Below are positions 1-7,332 of a DNA stretch of 64,000 nucleotides, one piece after another (the first letter of the stretch is position 1; every line of letters starts with the position of its first letter). The stretch comes from DATDAH01 sp963725155 (GTDB taxonomy: Bacteria > Actinomycetota > Acidimicrobiia > Acidimicrobiales > DATDAH01). The notes beneath the pieces were generated by a model. The model was not told the origin of the DNA. It did no database searches and worked only from the letters and a program-made list of their open reading frames with translations. Location of the stretch: contig CAVRXU010000008.1 of assembly GCA_963725155.1 (NCBI GenBank), positions 186,001-250,000 of the forward strand, in the 5' to 3' direction. A program made the position numbers and the translations under genes.

Positions 1-1021
1 TCTGGCCGTGGCCGTGGCCCAGACCGACGTCAAGGGCGACCGTTCCAAGGCGCCGCACCAGCAGGACGACCCAGACCTCTACGTCCGTGTGGTCGACCGG
101 AGTGACGACGGCATCGTCGTCCGGGGCGCCAAGTGCCACACCACGAGCAGCGCGAACGGCGACGAGATCATCGTCTTCCCGACCCGGGCCATGGGCCCCG
201 ACGACGCCGACTACGCCGTGTCCTTCGCCGTGCCCGCCAACACCGAGGGCCTCTCGCTCTACGTGTCGGGCTACGGCGGTGGGGGCGGTGGCCACGACGC
301 CTTCGACCACCCCGTGTCCTCCCGGCACAAGCTGCTCGAGACACTGACGGTCTTCGACGACGTCTTCGTGCCCTGGGAGCGGGTCTTCCTGTGCCAGGAG
401 CCGGAGAAGGCGGGGGCCCTGGCCCTGACCTTCGTCGAGTACCACCGCTTCACGGCGGTGTCCTACAAGCTCCCCCTGGTCGATGCCTTCGTGGGCGCGG
501 CAGCCCAGATCGCCGAGATGAACGGCGTGATGAAGGCGAGCCACATCCGGGACAAGCTCACCCACCTGGTGGCCTACGCCGAGACGGTGCGGGCCCTGAC
601 CGAGGCCGCCGCCCTGCGATCCCGGATCGGTGAGCACGGCATCGCCTACCCGGATCCCATGACCACGAACATGGCCAAGTTCACCTTCGCCTCGGGCTTC
701 TACCAGGCCGTCGAGTGGCTCCAGGACATCGCCGGCGGCCTCCTGGTCACCGGGCCCTCCGGCGCCGACTGGGACTCCGACGAGATCCGGCCGGTCCTCG
801 AGAAGTACTACGCCGGAGCGAAACCGGCCCCCGAGCGCCTGGCCATGATGAACCTCATCTCGGACCTGACGGCGAAGGACCTCGGTGGCTACCACGCCGT
901 GCTCGCCGTCCACGCCGAGGGCTCCCTGGAGGCCGAGAAGCTCCAGATGCTGCGCTCGTACACCGCCCACCACGCCCCCGACGCCATCGCCTACGCCCGC
1001 AAGCTCGCCGGCCTCGACTGA
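1..1021 (+). CDS. HpaB / 4-hydroxybutyryl-CoA dehydratase-like flavoprotein, 3' part
   Basis: The open frame enters from the left edge and ends with TGA at 1019-1021, so the N-terminal part (roughly 140-150 residues of a protein of about 490) is missing. The TDVKGDRS segment, the VRGAK segment and the PTRAM motif belong to the 4-hydroxybutyryl-CoA dehydratase / 4-hydroxyphenylacetate 3-hydroxylase superfamily of flavin enzymes. In true AbfD a [4Fe-4S] cluster is held by two N-terminal Cys, a His in a YHR motif and a Cys seven residues after it. The YHR His is present (codon 443-445), but the +7 position is Tyr (464-466). This copy may therefore lack the cluster and do different chemistry, for example as a flavin hydroxylase-like or unknown enzyme. 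Family assignment is firm, substrate unknown. Confidence 0.8.
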   Translation, partial: LAVAVAQTDVKGDRSKAPHQQDDPDLYVRVVDRSDDGIVVRGAKCHTTSSANGDEIIVFPTRAMGPDDADYAVSFAVPANTEGLSLYVSGYGGGGGGHDAFDHPVSSRHKLLETLTVFDDVFVPWERVFLCQEPEKAGALALTFVEYHRFTAVSYKLPLVDAFVGAAAQIAEMNGVMKASHIRDKLTHLVAYAETVRALTEAAALRSRIGEHGIAYPDPMTTNMAKFTFASGFYQAVEWLQDIAGGLLVTGPSGADWDSDEIRPVLEKYYAGAKPAPERLAMMNLISDLTAKDLGGYHAVLAVHAEGSLEAEKLQMLRSYTAHHAPDAIAYARKLAGLD

Positions 1022-1027
1022 CCAGCT

Positions 1028-1077
1028 GTTCTGGCCCCCGATCTGCTCCCGCTGGGCATCGAATCAGAGGCCAGAAC
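1028..1077. repeat. 50-bp palindrome, copy a
   Basis: It starts GTTCTGGCC and ends GGCCAGAAC, a perfect 9-bp outer stem in an element exactly 50 bp long. It lies between two convergent genes, and the dprA stop codon (1064-1066) falls inside it, so the last DprA residues are encoded by the right arm. Stem position 9:42 is C-G. It could act as a bidirectional terminator or be a REP-like mobile palindrome. Confidence 0.8.
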
Positions 1078-2116
1078 GGGTGATGGGGGTGGTGCGCTCG
1101 TAGCGGCCGGCGGACTCGGCCAGCCAACCGGTGCGGCAGAGCTCGTCGATGGCCGCGGCCGTCTCGGGCAGCGTGAGGCCGCTGCGGTCGACCAGGGCCT
1201 GGAGCGTGACCGACTCGTGGGCGCAGGCGTCGAGGACCCGGCCGGCGACACCGCCGGGCTCGGGCGCCGGGTTGGACCCGCCGGTGGGTGAGTGCAGGCC
1301 GAGGGTGAGGAAGACGTCGTCGACCGAGCACAGGGGTGTGGCCCCGTCGGCGATGAGGCGGTTGGTGCCGTAGGCCGCAGGGCTGGTGATCGGGCCGGGC
1401 ACGGCCAGCAGGGGGACGTCGCGGAGAAGGGCTGAGTCGGCGGTGTAGAGCGAGCCACCCGTCTGCCGGGACTCGACCACGACGACGGCCTCGCTCAACC
1501 CGGCGATGATCCGGTTGCGGGCGGGAAAGCTCCAGCGCGTCGGGCGCAGCCCGAGGGGCATCTCGCTGACCAGCAGTCCCTCCGCTCCGACCCGCTCCCA
1601 CAGCTCCCGGTGCCGGCCCGGATAGACGACGTCCAGCCCACAGGCCACGACGCCCACGGGCGGGGCGCCTCCGGTGCGGAGCAGCCCTCGGTGGACCGCG
1701 CCGTCCACGCCGAGGGCCAACCCCGACACCACCGCCACCCCCGCGGCCCCGAGCCGCTCCCCCAGCCGTTCTGCCACGCCGAGCCCGTAGCGGGAGGCGT
1801 TACGGGTGCCGACGACCGCCACCCGACGTCGCTCGAGGACGGCGAGGTCGCCGCGGCAGAACAGCACGGCCGGCGGTTCCGGATCGTCGCGGAGCGGGAC
1901 CGGGTAGTCGGGGTGCTGCCGGCCGCAGACCACGACGCCCGCGTCCTGGTGCCATGCCCACAACCGTTCGAGATCAGTGGGGGCACCCGGTCGGGACCGC
2001 AGCCGATTCCAGGCCTCCGTCGGCGGCCCGGATTCGAGCTCCTTGCGCATCGTCGCCGGGCCGACGCCGGGGATCGAGGCGAGGCCGGTGAGGTAGGCCT
2101 CGTCCGGGAGTCCCAT
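1064..2116 (-). CDS. dprA: DNA-processing protein DprA (350 aa)
   Basis: DprA/Smf binds incoming single-stranded DNA and loads RecA during natural transformation. The protein has an N-terminal helical/HhH segment (IPGVGPATM), a Rossmann-like core with VVGTRNASRYG, SGLALGVDG, VVACGLDVVYP and FPARNRIIAGLS, and a C-terminal winged-helix domain of about 70 residues. The ATG at 2116 is chosen because it gives the family N-terminus and sits one base after the comM stop; the longer open frame runs antisense into comM. The last residues, R-S-G-L-stop, are encoded within a 50-bp palindrome. With comM upstream this forms a competence-type pair. Confidence 0.93.
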   Translation of the reverse strand: MGLPDEAYLTGLASIPGVGPATMRKELESGPPTEAWNRLRSRPGAPTDLERLWAWHQDAGVVVCGRQHPDYPVPLRDDPEPPAVLFCRGDLAVLERRRVAVVGTRNASRYGLGVAERLGERLGAAGVAVVSGLALGVDGAVHRGLLRTGGAPPVGVVACGLDVVYPGRHRELWERVGAEGLLVSEMPLGLRPTRWSFPARNRIIAGLSEAVVVVESRQTGGSLYTADSALLRDVPLLAVPGPITSPAAYGTNRLIADGATPLCSVDDVFLTLGLHSPTGGSNPAPEPGGVAGRVLDACAHESVTLQALVDRSGLTLPETAAAIDELCRTGWLAESAGRYERTTPITRSGL

Positions 2117-2117
2117 G

Positions 2118-3629
2118 TCAGGACGCGGCCACGAGGGGCTGAGCCCGCAGGACCAGCGCCATCGAGACGTGGTCCCGCGTGGCGGGGCCGTCGTGACCCT
2201 GGAGGTCGGCCAGCGTGCGGGCCACCCGACGGATCCGGTCGAGGCCGCGGGCGGAGAGACGCCCACCGGCGAGGGCGCCCTCGAGCACCAGCTCGGTCTC
2301 CGGCGTCACCGGGCACAGCTCGTCCAGTCGTCGCCGGGGGATGTGGGCGTTGCAGGCCACACCTCGCGTTGCCGCCCGGGCCCGGGCCTCGCGGACGCGG
2401 GCGGCCACCACCGCCGTGGCCTCACCCGGTGCGCCCCGCAGCAACTCGTCGGGAGACGGCCGGTCGACGTCGACCCGCAGGTCGAAGCGGTCGACCAGCG
2501 GCCCGGAGAGCCGACGCCGATATCGGGCCCGCTCGCCGTCGGTGCATCGGCAGCCCTCGGGGCCGGCCATGCCGCACGGGCAGGGGTTCATGGCCCCGAC
2601 GAGCAGGAACCGAGCGGGAAAGGTGGCCGCGGCCTGCGCCCGGGTGATGCGGATGACCCCCTCCTCGAGGGGCTGGCGCAGGGCGTCGAGGACGGCCGGG
2701 GCGAACTCGCCCAACTCGTCGAGGAAGAGCACCCCGTGACTGGCCCGGGACACCTCGCCCGGGCGGAGGATCCCCGTGCCGCCTCCGGTGAGCGCCACCG
2801 GGGACGCCGTGTGGTGCGGCGCCCGGAACGGCGGCACCATCGGCAGCTCACCGCCCTCGAGGGGTTCCCCGACCGCCGAGCGGATCCGGGCGACGGCCAG
2901 GGCCTCGTCGACCCCCAACGGCGGCAGCAGCCCGGGCAGGCGGCTGGCCAGCATCGTCTTCCCCGCGCCCGGTGGACCGACCATCAGCAGGTGGTGGCCG
3001 CCGGCCGCCGCCACCTCCAGGGCCGTCCGCGCCGCGGCTTGTCCCCGCACGTCGGCCAGGTCCCGCACGGCGACCGGGGCGAGCGGGCGGACCGGCTCGG
3101 CAGGAGGCGGGAGCTCCGGCCACGGGGCATCGTCCCGCAGGGCCTCGACGACCTCGACCAGGCGACGGGCGCTGCGCACCTCGTGGCGGCCGTACACCGT
3201 GGCCTCGGCGACCGAGGCCGCCGGGACCACCACCGTCCGCACCGGCGAGGCGTCGACCAGGCTGACCATGCCCCGCACCGGTCGGAGGGACCCATCGAGA
3301 CCGAGCTCGCCGAAGAACGCCAGGTCGTCCAGCTCGCCGCCCGGCACCTGCTCGGACGCCGAGAGCACCCCCACGGCCATGGCCAGGTCCAGGCCGGACC
3401 CGGCCTTGCGGAGGGACGACGGGGCCAGGTTCACCGTGATCTTGCGCATCGGGAACTCGAAGCCGCTGTTGGTGATGGCGGCCCGGACCCGGTCGCGAGC
3501 CTCCCGGCAGGCGGTGTCGGGCAGGCCGACGATGGCGAACCCCGGGAGCCCGGAGGTGAGGTGGACCTCGACGCGAACGGGGTGACCGTCGATGCCGAGG
3601 AGGCAGGCCGAGGTGATGGATGCGAGCAC
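2118..3629 (-). CDS. comM: YifB/ComM family Mg-chelatase-like AAA+ ATPase (503 aa)
   Basis: ComM is a hexameric helicase that promotes branch migration during integration of transforming DNA. The N-terminal Lon-like fold starts LASITSACLLGIDG. Walker A is GPPGAGKTM near residue 220, Walker B is VLFLDELGEF, and a Cys-rich NPCPCG insertion is followed by the PLVDRFDLR segment typical of the family. The length is normal. The start is GTG with an upstream GGAGGG Shine-Dalgarno sequence. It is followed after one base by dprA, so the two are probably cotranscribed. Confidence 0.92.
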   Translation of the reverse strand: MLASITSACLLGIDGHPVRVEVHLTSGLPGFAIVGLPDTACREARDRVRAAITNSGFEFPMRKITVNLAPSSLRKAGSGLDLAMAVGVLSASEQVPGGELDDLAFFGELGLDGSLRPVRGMVSLVDASPVRTVVVPAASVAEATVYGRHEVRSARRLVEVVEALRDDAPWPELPPPAEPVRPLAPVAVRDLADVRGQAAARTALEVAAAGGHHLLMVGPPGAGKTMLASRLPGLLPPLGVDEALAVARIRSAVGEPLEGGELPMVPPFRAPHHTASPVALTGGGTGILRPGEVSRASHGVLFLDELGEFAPAVLDALRQPLEEGVIRITRAQAAATFPARFLLVGAMNPCPCGMAGPEGCRCTDGERARYRRRLSGPLVDRFDLRVDVDRPSPDELLRGAPGEATAVVAARVREARARAATRGVACNAHIPRRRLDELCPVTPETELVLEGALAGGRLSARGLDRIRRVARTLADLQGHDGPATRDHVSMALVLRAQPLVAAS

Positions 3630-3727
3630 GGTGGGACCCTCCGCGAGGAGCGGGACGTGGAGGGGGCCGTGACGCCGGCCTACCGAGCGATGGACCGCAC
3701 CCTACGAAGGGGGTCTGACAGGAACCG

Positions 3728-4069
3728 CTAGCGGCCGAGCTCTTCGCGCTCGTACAGGACGACGGCGTCGATCTCCTCCGGGGTGAGCTGGCCCTCCCAG
3801 GCGGGCATGCCGTTGCGTCCGTTGGTGACCACGTCGGTGTGCTCCTCGACGGTCAGGTCCGCCTCGACCGCGCCGTCGCCCAGCTGTGGGCCGACCCCGC
3901 CCTCGCCGTTCGGACCGTGGCAACGGGCACAGTTCGCGTTGTAGACCGTCTCGCCCTGGCTCTCACCTCCGCCACTGCCCCCGGGCTCGGAGTCTCCTCC
4001 GCACCCGGCCACGACCAGGGCCAGCGCCGCGGCCAGTGCGACCAGGAGGAGGCGGAACCGTCGCTGCAC
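3728..4069 (-). CDS. Lipid-anchored c-type cytochrome (113 aa)
   Basis: A short basic N-terminus and a hydrophobic helix end in a lipobox (VVAGC, Cys at about residue 23), followed by a Gly/Ser/Glu linker and one class I cytochrome c domain. The heme-binding motif CARCH is at residues 47-51, and the probable axial Met lies in the NGMPAW segment at residue 88. It should be a membrane-tethered electron carrier on the outer face of the cytoplasmic membrane. A GTG at 4069 is preferred because it gives a compact lipoprotein signal; an ATG at 4123 would add 18 residues and overlap a small gene on the other strand. Its redox partner is not visible. Confidence 0.85.
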   Translation of the reverse strand: MQRRFRLLLVALAAALALVVAGCGGDSEPGGSGGGESQGETVYNANCARCHGPNGEGGVGPQLGDGAVEADLTVEEHTDVVTNGRNGMPAWEGQLTPEEIDAVVLYEREELGR

Positions 4070-4121
4070 GGCGCGGAGAGTAGCAACGCCATCCGCTGAT
4101 CCAGGGCGATACTGGACCCCC

Positions 4122-4232
4122 ATGGGCCTCAACCCCTTCCGTCCCCAGAGCGTCACCGCCGCCGACATCGCCATGGTCGTCGGCGCCATCGTGGCCGTGG
4201 CCCTCCTGGTGGCCTGGGCCGTCTTCGGGTGA
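4122..4232 (+). CDS. Small single-span membrane protein (36 aa)
   Basis: ATG 4122 to TGA 4230-4232 encodes a peptide with a polar N-terminus (MGLNPFRPQ) followed by one hydrophobic helix of about 20 residues that ends in AWAVFG. Its stop overlaps the GTG of the next gene (GTGA), a usual sign of translational coupling. I do not recognise a named family. The clean amphipathic-then-hydrophobic layout and the coupling argue for a real gene rather than a chance frame. Confidence 0.6.
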   Translation: MGLNPFRPQSVTAADIAMVVGAIVAVALLVAWAVFG

Positions 4233-4447
4233 GCCCCACAGGACCGCTCGAGGACGACTGCGCCACCCGTTTCGTCCAGCCCTACGAGGCCACCAAGGCC
4301 TACATCTGTCCCGGTTGCAACCAGGACATCCCGCCCCGCACCTTCCACCTCGTCGCCGTGCCCCGCCTGGCCCCCGACCTGCGCCGGCACTGGCACAAGG
4401 GCTGCTGGGACCACCGGGCCCGTCGGCGGCCGGGCCGGAGGGACTGA
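4229..4447 (+). CDS. Small zinc-ribbon-like conserved actinobacterial protein (72 aa)
   Basis: The GTG start overlaps the stop of the preceding 36-aa membrane peptide by 4 nt. The central part reads YEATKAYICPGCNQDIP followed by a HLVAV...PDLRRHWHKGCW block. The C-P-G-C, H-W-H and C residues suggest one bound zinc. Similar small proteins in other actinobacteria are often loosely labelled ATP/GTP-binding, but no nucleotide-binding motif is visible here. Function unknown. Confidence 0.75.
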   Translation: MSPTGPLEDDCATRFVQPYEATKAYICPGCNQDIPPRTFHLVAVPRLAPDLRRHWHKGCWDHRARRRPGRRD

Positions 4448-4480
4448 GGGAACTCTGGTGCCGGCGCCACGCAGGACGGA

Positions 4481-4825
4481 TCAGAACGCGGCTTCGATGA
4501 TCTCGATGTGGCCGGCGAGCACGGCGGCGACGTCGAAGCGGACCGTGCTCGGGCGGAAGGGCGCCGTCTCCAGGTAGCGGCGGGCGAGCAGGCGGAGCTT
4601 GGCCTGCTTGACCCGGGTCACGGCCTCGGCCGGTGTCCCGAAGGCGGCGGAGCTGCGGGTCTTGACCTCGCAGATCACCAGGGTTCGGCCGGTCCGCAGG
4701 ACCAGGTCCAGCTCGCCGTCGCGGCAGCGCCAGTTTCGCTCCAGCAGGGTGTAGCCCCGCGCTTCGTAGTGGTCGGCGACCCGCGCTTCCCCCTCCGCCC
4801 CCAGCTCCTGACGCCGGGAGACCAC
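4481..4825 (-). CDS. UPF0102 / YraN family endonuclease-like protein (114 aa)
   Basis: It starts VVSRRQELGAEGEARVADHY and carries the restriction-endonuclease-like core: an R-N-W-R segment, G-E-L-D-L-V and VICEVKTRSS, supplying the D and E-x-K residues of a PD-(D/E)XK fold. The length matches the family (about 115-120 aa). The GTG at 4825 is chosen because the frame upstream runs into rplS in another register. It follows rplS by 7 bp, the usual actinobacterial position, though lepB and rnhB, often found between them, are absent. Precise role unknown. Confidence 0.88.
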   Translation of the reverse strand: MVSRRQELGAEGEARVADHYEARGYTLLERNWRCRDGELDLVLRTGRTLVICEVKTRSSAAFGTPAEAVTRVKQAKLRLLARRYLETAPFRPSTVRFDVAAVLAGHIEIIEAAF

Positions 4826-4832
4826 GACGCGA

Positions 4833-5180
4833 CTAGTTGTCGCGCTTCTCCTTGATGCGAGCCCGCTTCCCGACCCGATCGCGCAGGTAGTAGAGCTTGG
4901 CCCGGCGAACATCGCCCTTCCGGACGAGCTCGATCTTCTGGATGATCGGGGAGTGGACCGGAAAGGTCCGCTCGACGCCGACCCCGAAGGAGAGCTTGCG
5001 GACCTTGAAGGTCTCCCGCACACCACTGCCCTGGCGACCGATGACCGCACCTTCGAAGACCTGCACGCGCTCGCGGTTGCCCTCGACGACCCGGACGTGG
5101 ACCTTCAGCGTGTCGCCGGGGGCGAAATCGGGGACGTCGTCCCGCAGGTTGGCCTGGTCGACGAGATCGGTTGGCTGCAT
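4833..5180 (-). CDS. rplS: 50S ribosomal protein L19 (115 aa)
   Basis: L19 lies at the interface of the 30S and 50S subunits. The sequence shows the family pattern: PDFAPGDTLKVHVRVVEG, the ERVQVFEGAVIGRQGSG block and a basic RRAKLYYLRDRVGKRARIKE C-terminus. Full length, ATG start. It lies downstream of trmD in the conserved rpsP-khpA-rimM-trmD-rplS order. Confidence 0.98.
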   Translation of the reverse strand: MQPTDLVDQANLRDDVPDFAPGDTLKVHVRVVEGNRERVQVFEGAVIGRQGSGVRETFKVRKLSFGVGVERTFPVHSPIIQKIELVRKGDVRRAKLYYLRDRVGKRARIKEKRDN

Positions 5181-5252
5181 CGTGCACGTGCTCCTGTGCG
5201 CCCGGGATTCAGGGAAAGGTCGTTCGGGGACCCGGGGGAAGTGGTCGAACGG

Positions 5253-5996
5253 TCAGGAGAGCGTATCGACCAGATGGCCCAGCCCGAACTCCGTCAGCCA
5301 GGAGCGCTCCTCGGCGGTCACCCCGCCCCGGGCGGCGACGAGGTCCGGACGGCGCTCGATGGTGCGGGCCAGAGCCTGGGCCCGGCGCCAGCGGGCCACG
5401 CGGGCGTGGTCGCCGGACCGCAGGACCTCGGGGACCTCCCAGCCCCGGAAGGCAGCCGGACGGGTGTACTGCGGGTACTCCAGGAGCCCGGTCGAGAAGG
5501 ACTCGTCCTCGACCGACGCCTCGTTGCCGAGGACGCCCGGCACCAGCCGGCCCACGGCTTCGATGACCACCATGGCCGCCACCTCACCGCCGGCCAGCAC
5601 GTAGTCGCCGATGGACAGCTCGCCGTCGACGAGGTGGTCGTGAACCCGCTCGTCCACCCCCTCGTAGCGCCCGCAGAGCAGGGAGAACCCGTCGAGGGCG
5701 GCCAGCTCCGTGGCGTACGCCTGATCGAGGCGTCGACCCCCGGGACCGAGGAGGAGCAGGGGTCGGGGCGGGTCGGCGGCCTCGACCGAGTCGAACACCG
5801 GGCCCGGCGTGAAGACCATCCCCGCGCCCCCGCCGAACGGCGAGTCGTCGACCGAGCGGTGGACGTCGGTCGTGGCGTCCCGCAGGTCGTGGACCCGCAG
5901 GTCGAGCCGGCCCTCCTCCGCGGCTCTCCCCACCAGGCTCTCGCCGCTGAAGGCGGCGACCATCGCCGGAAAGATGGTGAAGACGTCGATGCGCAC
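5253..5996 (-). CDS. trmD: tRNA (guanine37-N1)-methyltransferase TrmD (247 aa)
   Basis: TrmD methylates G37 next to the anticodon using S-adenosylmethionine and prevents +1 frameshifting. The SPOUT-fold knot region is visible in LLCGRYEGVDERV and GDYVLAGGEVAAMVVIEAVGRLVPGVLG, and the start MRIDVFTIFP is canonical. ATG start, 5 bp after the rimM stop. Length is usual. Confidence 0.97.
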   Translation of the reverse strand: MRIDVFTIFPAMVAAFSGESLVGRAAEEGRLDLRVHDLRDATTDVHRSVDDSPFGGGAGMVFTPGPVFDSVEAADPPRPLLLLGPGGRRLDQAYATELAALDGFSLLCGRYEGVDERVHDHLVDGELSIGDYVLAGGEVAAMVVIEAVGRLVPGVLGNEASVEDESFSTGLLEYPQYTRPAAFRGWEVPEVLRSGDHARVARWRRAQALARTIERRPDLVAARGGVTAEERSWLTEFGLGHLVDTLS

Positions 5997-6001
5997 AGCG
6001 G

Positions 6002-6454
6002 TCAGTCGAACAGGCCGTCGGGCACGTCGACGGTGATCCGCCCCTCGGCGCGCTCGGTCACGAAGGTGAGGGGTACCAGGCCGCCACCGTCCAGCACCAG
6101 GAGGTCACTCGCAGGGTTCAGCTCGACGGCGATGACGGCACCGTGCTCGACCCCGTGCTGGTCGACGACCACACCGCCGATGAGCTCGTGGACCCACAGC
6201 GCGTCCGGGTCCTCGAGGGGCTCGGCCGAGAGGACCACGCCGTGTAGTGCGTCGGCCGCCTCGCGGGTGTCGACGCCGGCGAAGCGCACGATGTGACGGT
6301 GCTGGTGGGGCCGCGACCCGGTGATGGTGAGTGGCCCGCGATCCGTGTGCAGCACGGTGCCTTTGGCCACGCGCTCGGGGCGGTTGGTGCTCAGCGCCAC
6401 CACGACCTCCCCACGGAGGCCGTGGGCCTTGGCCACCCGCCCGACTTCGAGCAG
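6002..6454 (-). CDS. rimM: 16S rRNA processing protein RimM (about 150 aa, start uncertain)
   Basis: RimM assists maturation of the 30S head around S19. The KAHGLRGEVVV motif is the family signature, and a C-terminal PRC-barrel part ends in ITVDVPDGLFD. A GTG at 6436 is the first conventional start but would cut off the first beta strand (LLEVGR) that precedes the motif in most RimM proteins. That strand is encoded in frame up to a CTG at 6454, so a CTG start is proposed. If wrong, the gene is 6002-6436. The protein is slightly shorter than typical (about 165-175). Confidence 0.85.
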   Translation of the reverse strand: MLEVGRVAKAHGLRGEVVVALSTNRPERVAKGTVLHTDRGPLTITGSRPHQHRHIVRFAGVDTREAADALHGVVLSAEPLEDPDALWVHELIGGVVVDQHGVEHGAVIAVELNPASDLLVLDGGGLVPLTFVTERAEGRITVDVPDGLFD

Positions 6455-6467
6455 GGGCGGCCCGGAG

Positions 6468-6812
6468 CTACTCGACGAACTCGACGTCGACCTCGACGCC
6501 GTCCCGGGCGGCGGCCGCCCGGACCACGGTGCGGATGGAGTTGGCCACCCGGCCTCGCTTGCCTATGACACGACCCATGTCGTCGTCGGCCACCTGGACC
6601 TCGAGGCTCACGGTGCCCCGCCGGCCTTCGACACTGTCGACCTCGACCGCGCTCGGGTCGTCGACGACGGACTTGGTGATGTACTCCAGCACCGTGGCCG
6701 CGGTCGCCCCCTCGATCAGGTTGGGGTCCTTGCGGTTGTAGTCCTCGTCACCCGCGTCGTCGCTGCCGTTGGCATCGTCGTCGTAGGTGTCGTCGTAGCC
6801 CTCGTCGCTCAT
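6468..6812 (-). CDS. khpA: KH-domain RNA-binding protein, KhpA family (114 aa)
   Basis: The last 80 residues form a single KH domain with the GKRG loop at residues 84-87 (GRVIGKRGRVANSIR), which grips single-stranded RNA. Typical KhpA proteins are about 75-80 residues; this one carries an extra N-terminal tail of about 30 residues that is very rich in Asp, Glu and Tyr. Its ATG overlaps the rpsP stop by 4 nt, so it is translationally coupled to S16. The acidic tail could modulate RNA affinity, an inference. Confidence 0.92.
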   Translation of the reverse strand: MSDEGYDDTYDDDANGSDDAGDEDYNRKDPNLIEGATAATVLEYITKSVVDDPSAVEVDSVEGRRGTVSLEVQVADDDMGRVIGKRGRVANSIRTVVRAAAARDGVEVDVEFVE

Positions 6813-7153
6813 GATGCAGCCTCCGCAACCTCAGGAATGCCGTCGGCCTCGGCCGCCGGCTCCTCAGCCGGGGCGGCGGGCGGCGCGGCGGGGGCGTTGC
6901 CCTTGAACTCGTCCCACGCGCCGGCGATCTGCAGGAGCTTCTGCACCCGTTCGGTGGGCTGGGCCCCGTGGCGCAGCCAGTGCACGGCGCGCTCGTTGTC
7001 GACCTTGACGACCGACGGCTCGGCCCGGGGGTCGTAGATGCCCACGACTTCGATGAACCGACCGTCGCGCGGCGAGCGGCTGTCGGCCGCCACGATCCGG
7101 TAGGTCGGCTGCTTCTTCTTGCCCATCCGCATCAGGCGGAGCTTCACGGCCAC
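6809..7153 (-). CDS. rpsP: 30S ribosomal protein S16 (114 aa)
   Basis: S16 is an assembly protein of the 30S body. The MAVKLRLMRMGKKKQPTYRIVAAD start and the GxYDPR segment are diagnostic. After the conserved core of about 80 residues there is an Ala/Pro/Glu-rich tail of about 30 residues, as often seen in actinobacteria. First gene of the rpsP-khpA-rimM-trmD-rplS-yraN run; a 179-bp leader with two stacked inverted repeats lies upstream. Confidence 0.97.
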   Translation of the reverse strand: MAVKLRLMRMGKKKQPTYRIVAADSRSPRDGRFIEVVGIYDPRAEPSVVKVDNERAVHWLRHGAQPTERVQKLLQIAGAWDEFKGNAPAAPPAAPAEEPAAEADGIPEVAEAAS

Positions 7154-7190
7154 AGTGCTGGTTCCTCGCTGGTCTGTTCGAGAGCTGTCG

Positions 7191-7242
7191 ACCGGGGGCG
7201 AAAAGGGTCCCCGGTGAGCGACGCGGAAGGCTACCGCTCACC
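7191..7242 (-). promoter_or_regulatory. Tandem hairpins in the rpsP leader
   Basis: Two perfect inverted repeats adjoin upstream of rpsP. In transcript order GGTGAGCG pairs with CGCTCACC (7242-7235 with 7220-7213), and ACCGGGG pairs with CCCCGGT (7215-7209 with 7197-7191). They share the three bases 7213-7215, so both cannot form fully at once. This could be an attenuator, an S16-type autoregulatory site or the end of the ffh transcript. A -10-like TAGCCT lies within the first loop. Structure seen, function inferred. Confidence 0.45.
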
Positions 7243-7332
7243 GAGGATCTTTCCTGACCCGCCGGCTGCTCACGGGATGCCGGTCGTGACCTCACCCGTG
7301 TCGGCGGTGCCGCTCCTGAGATCGGAGCGACA

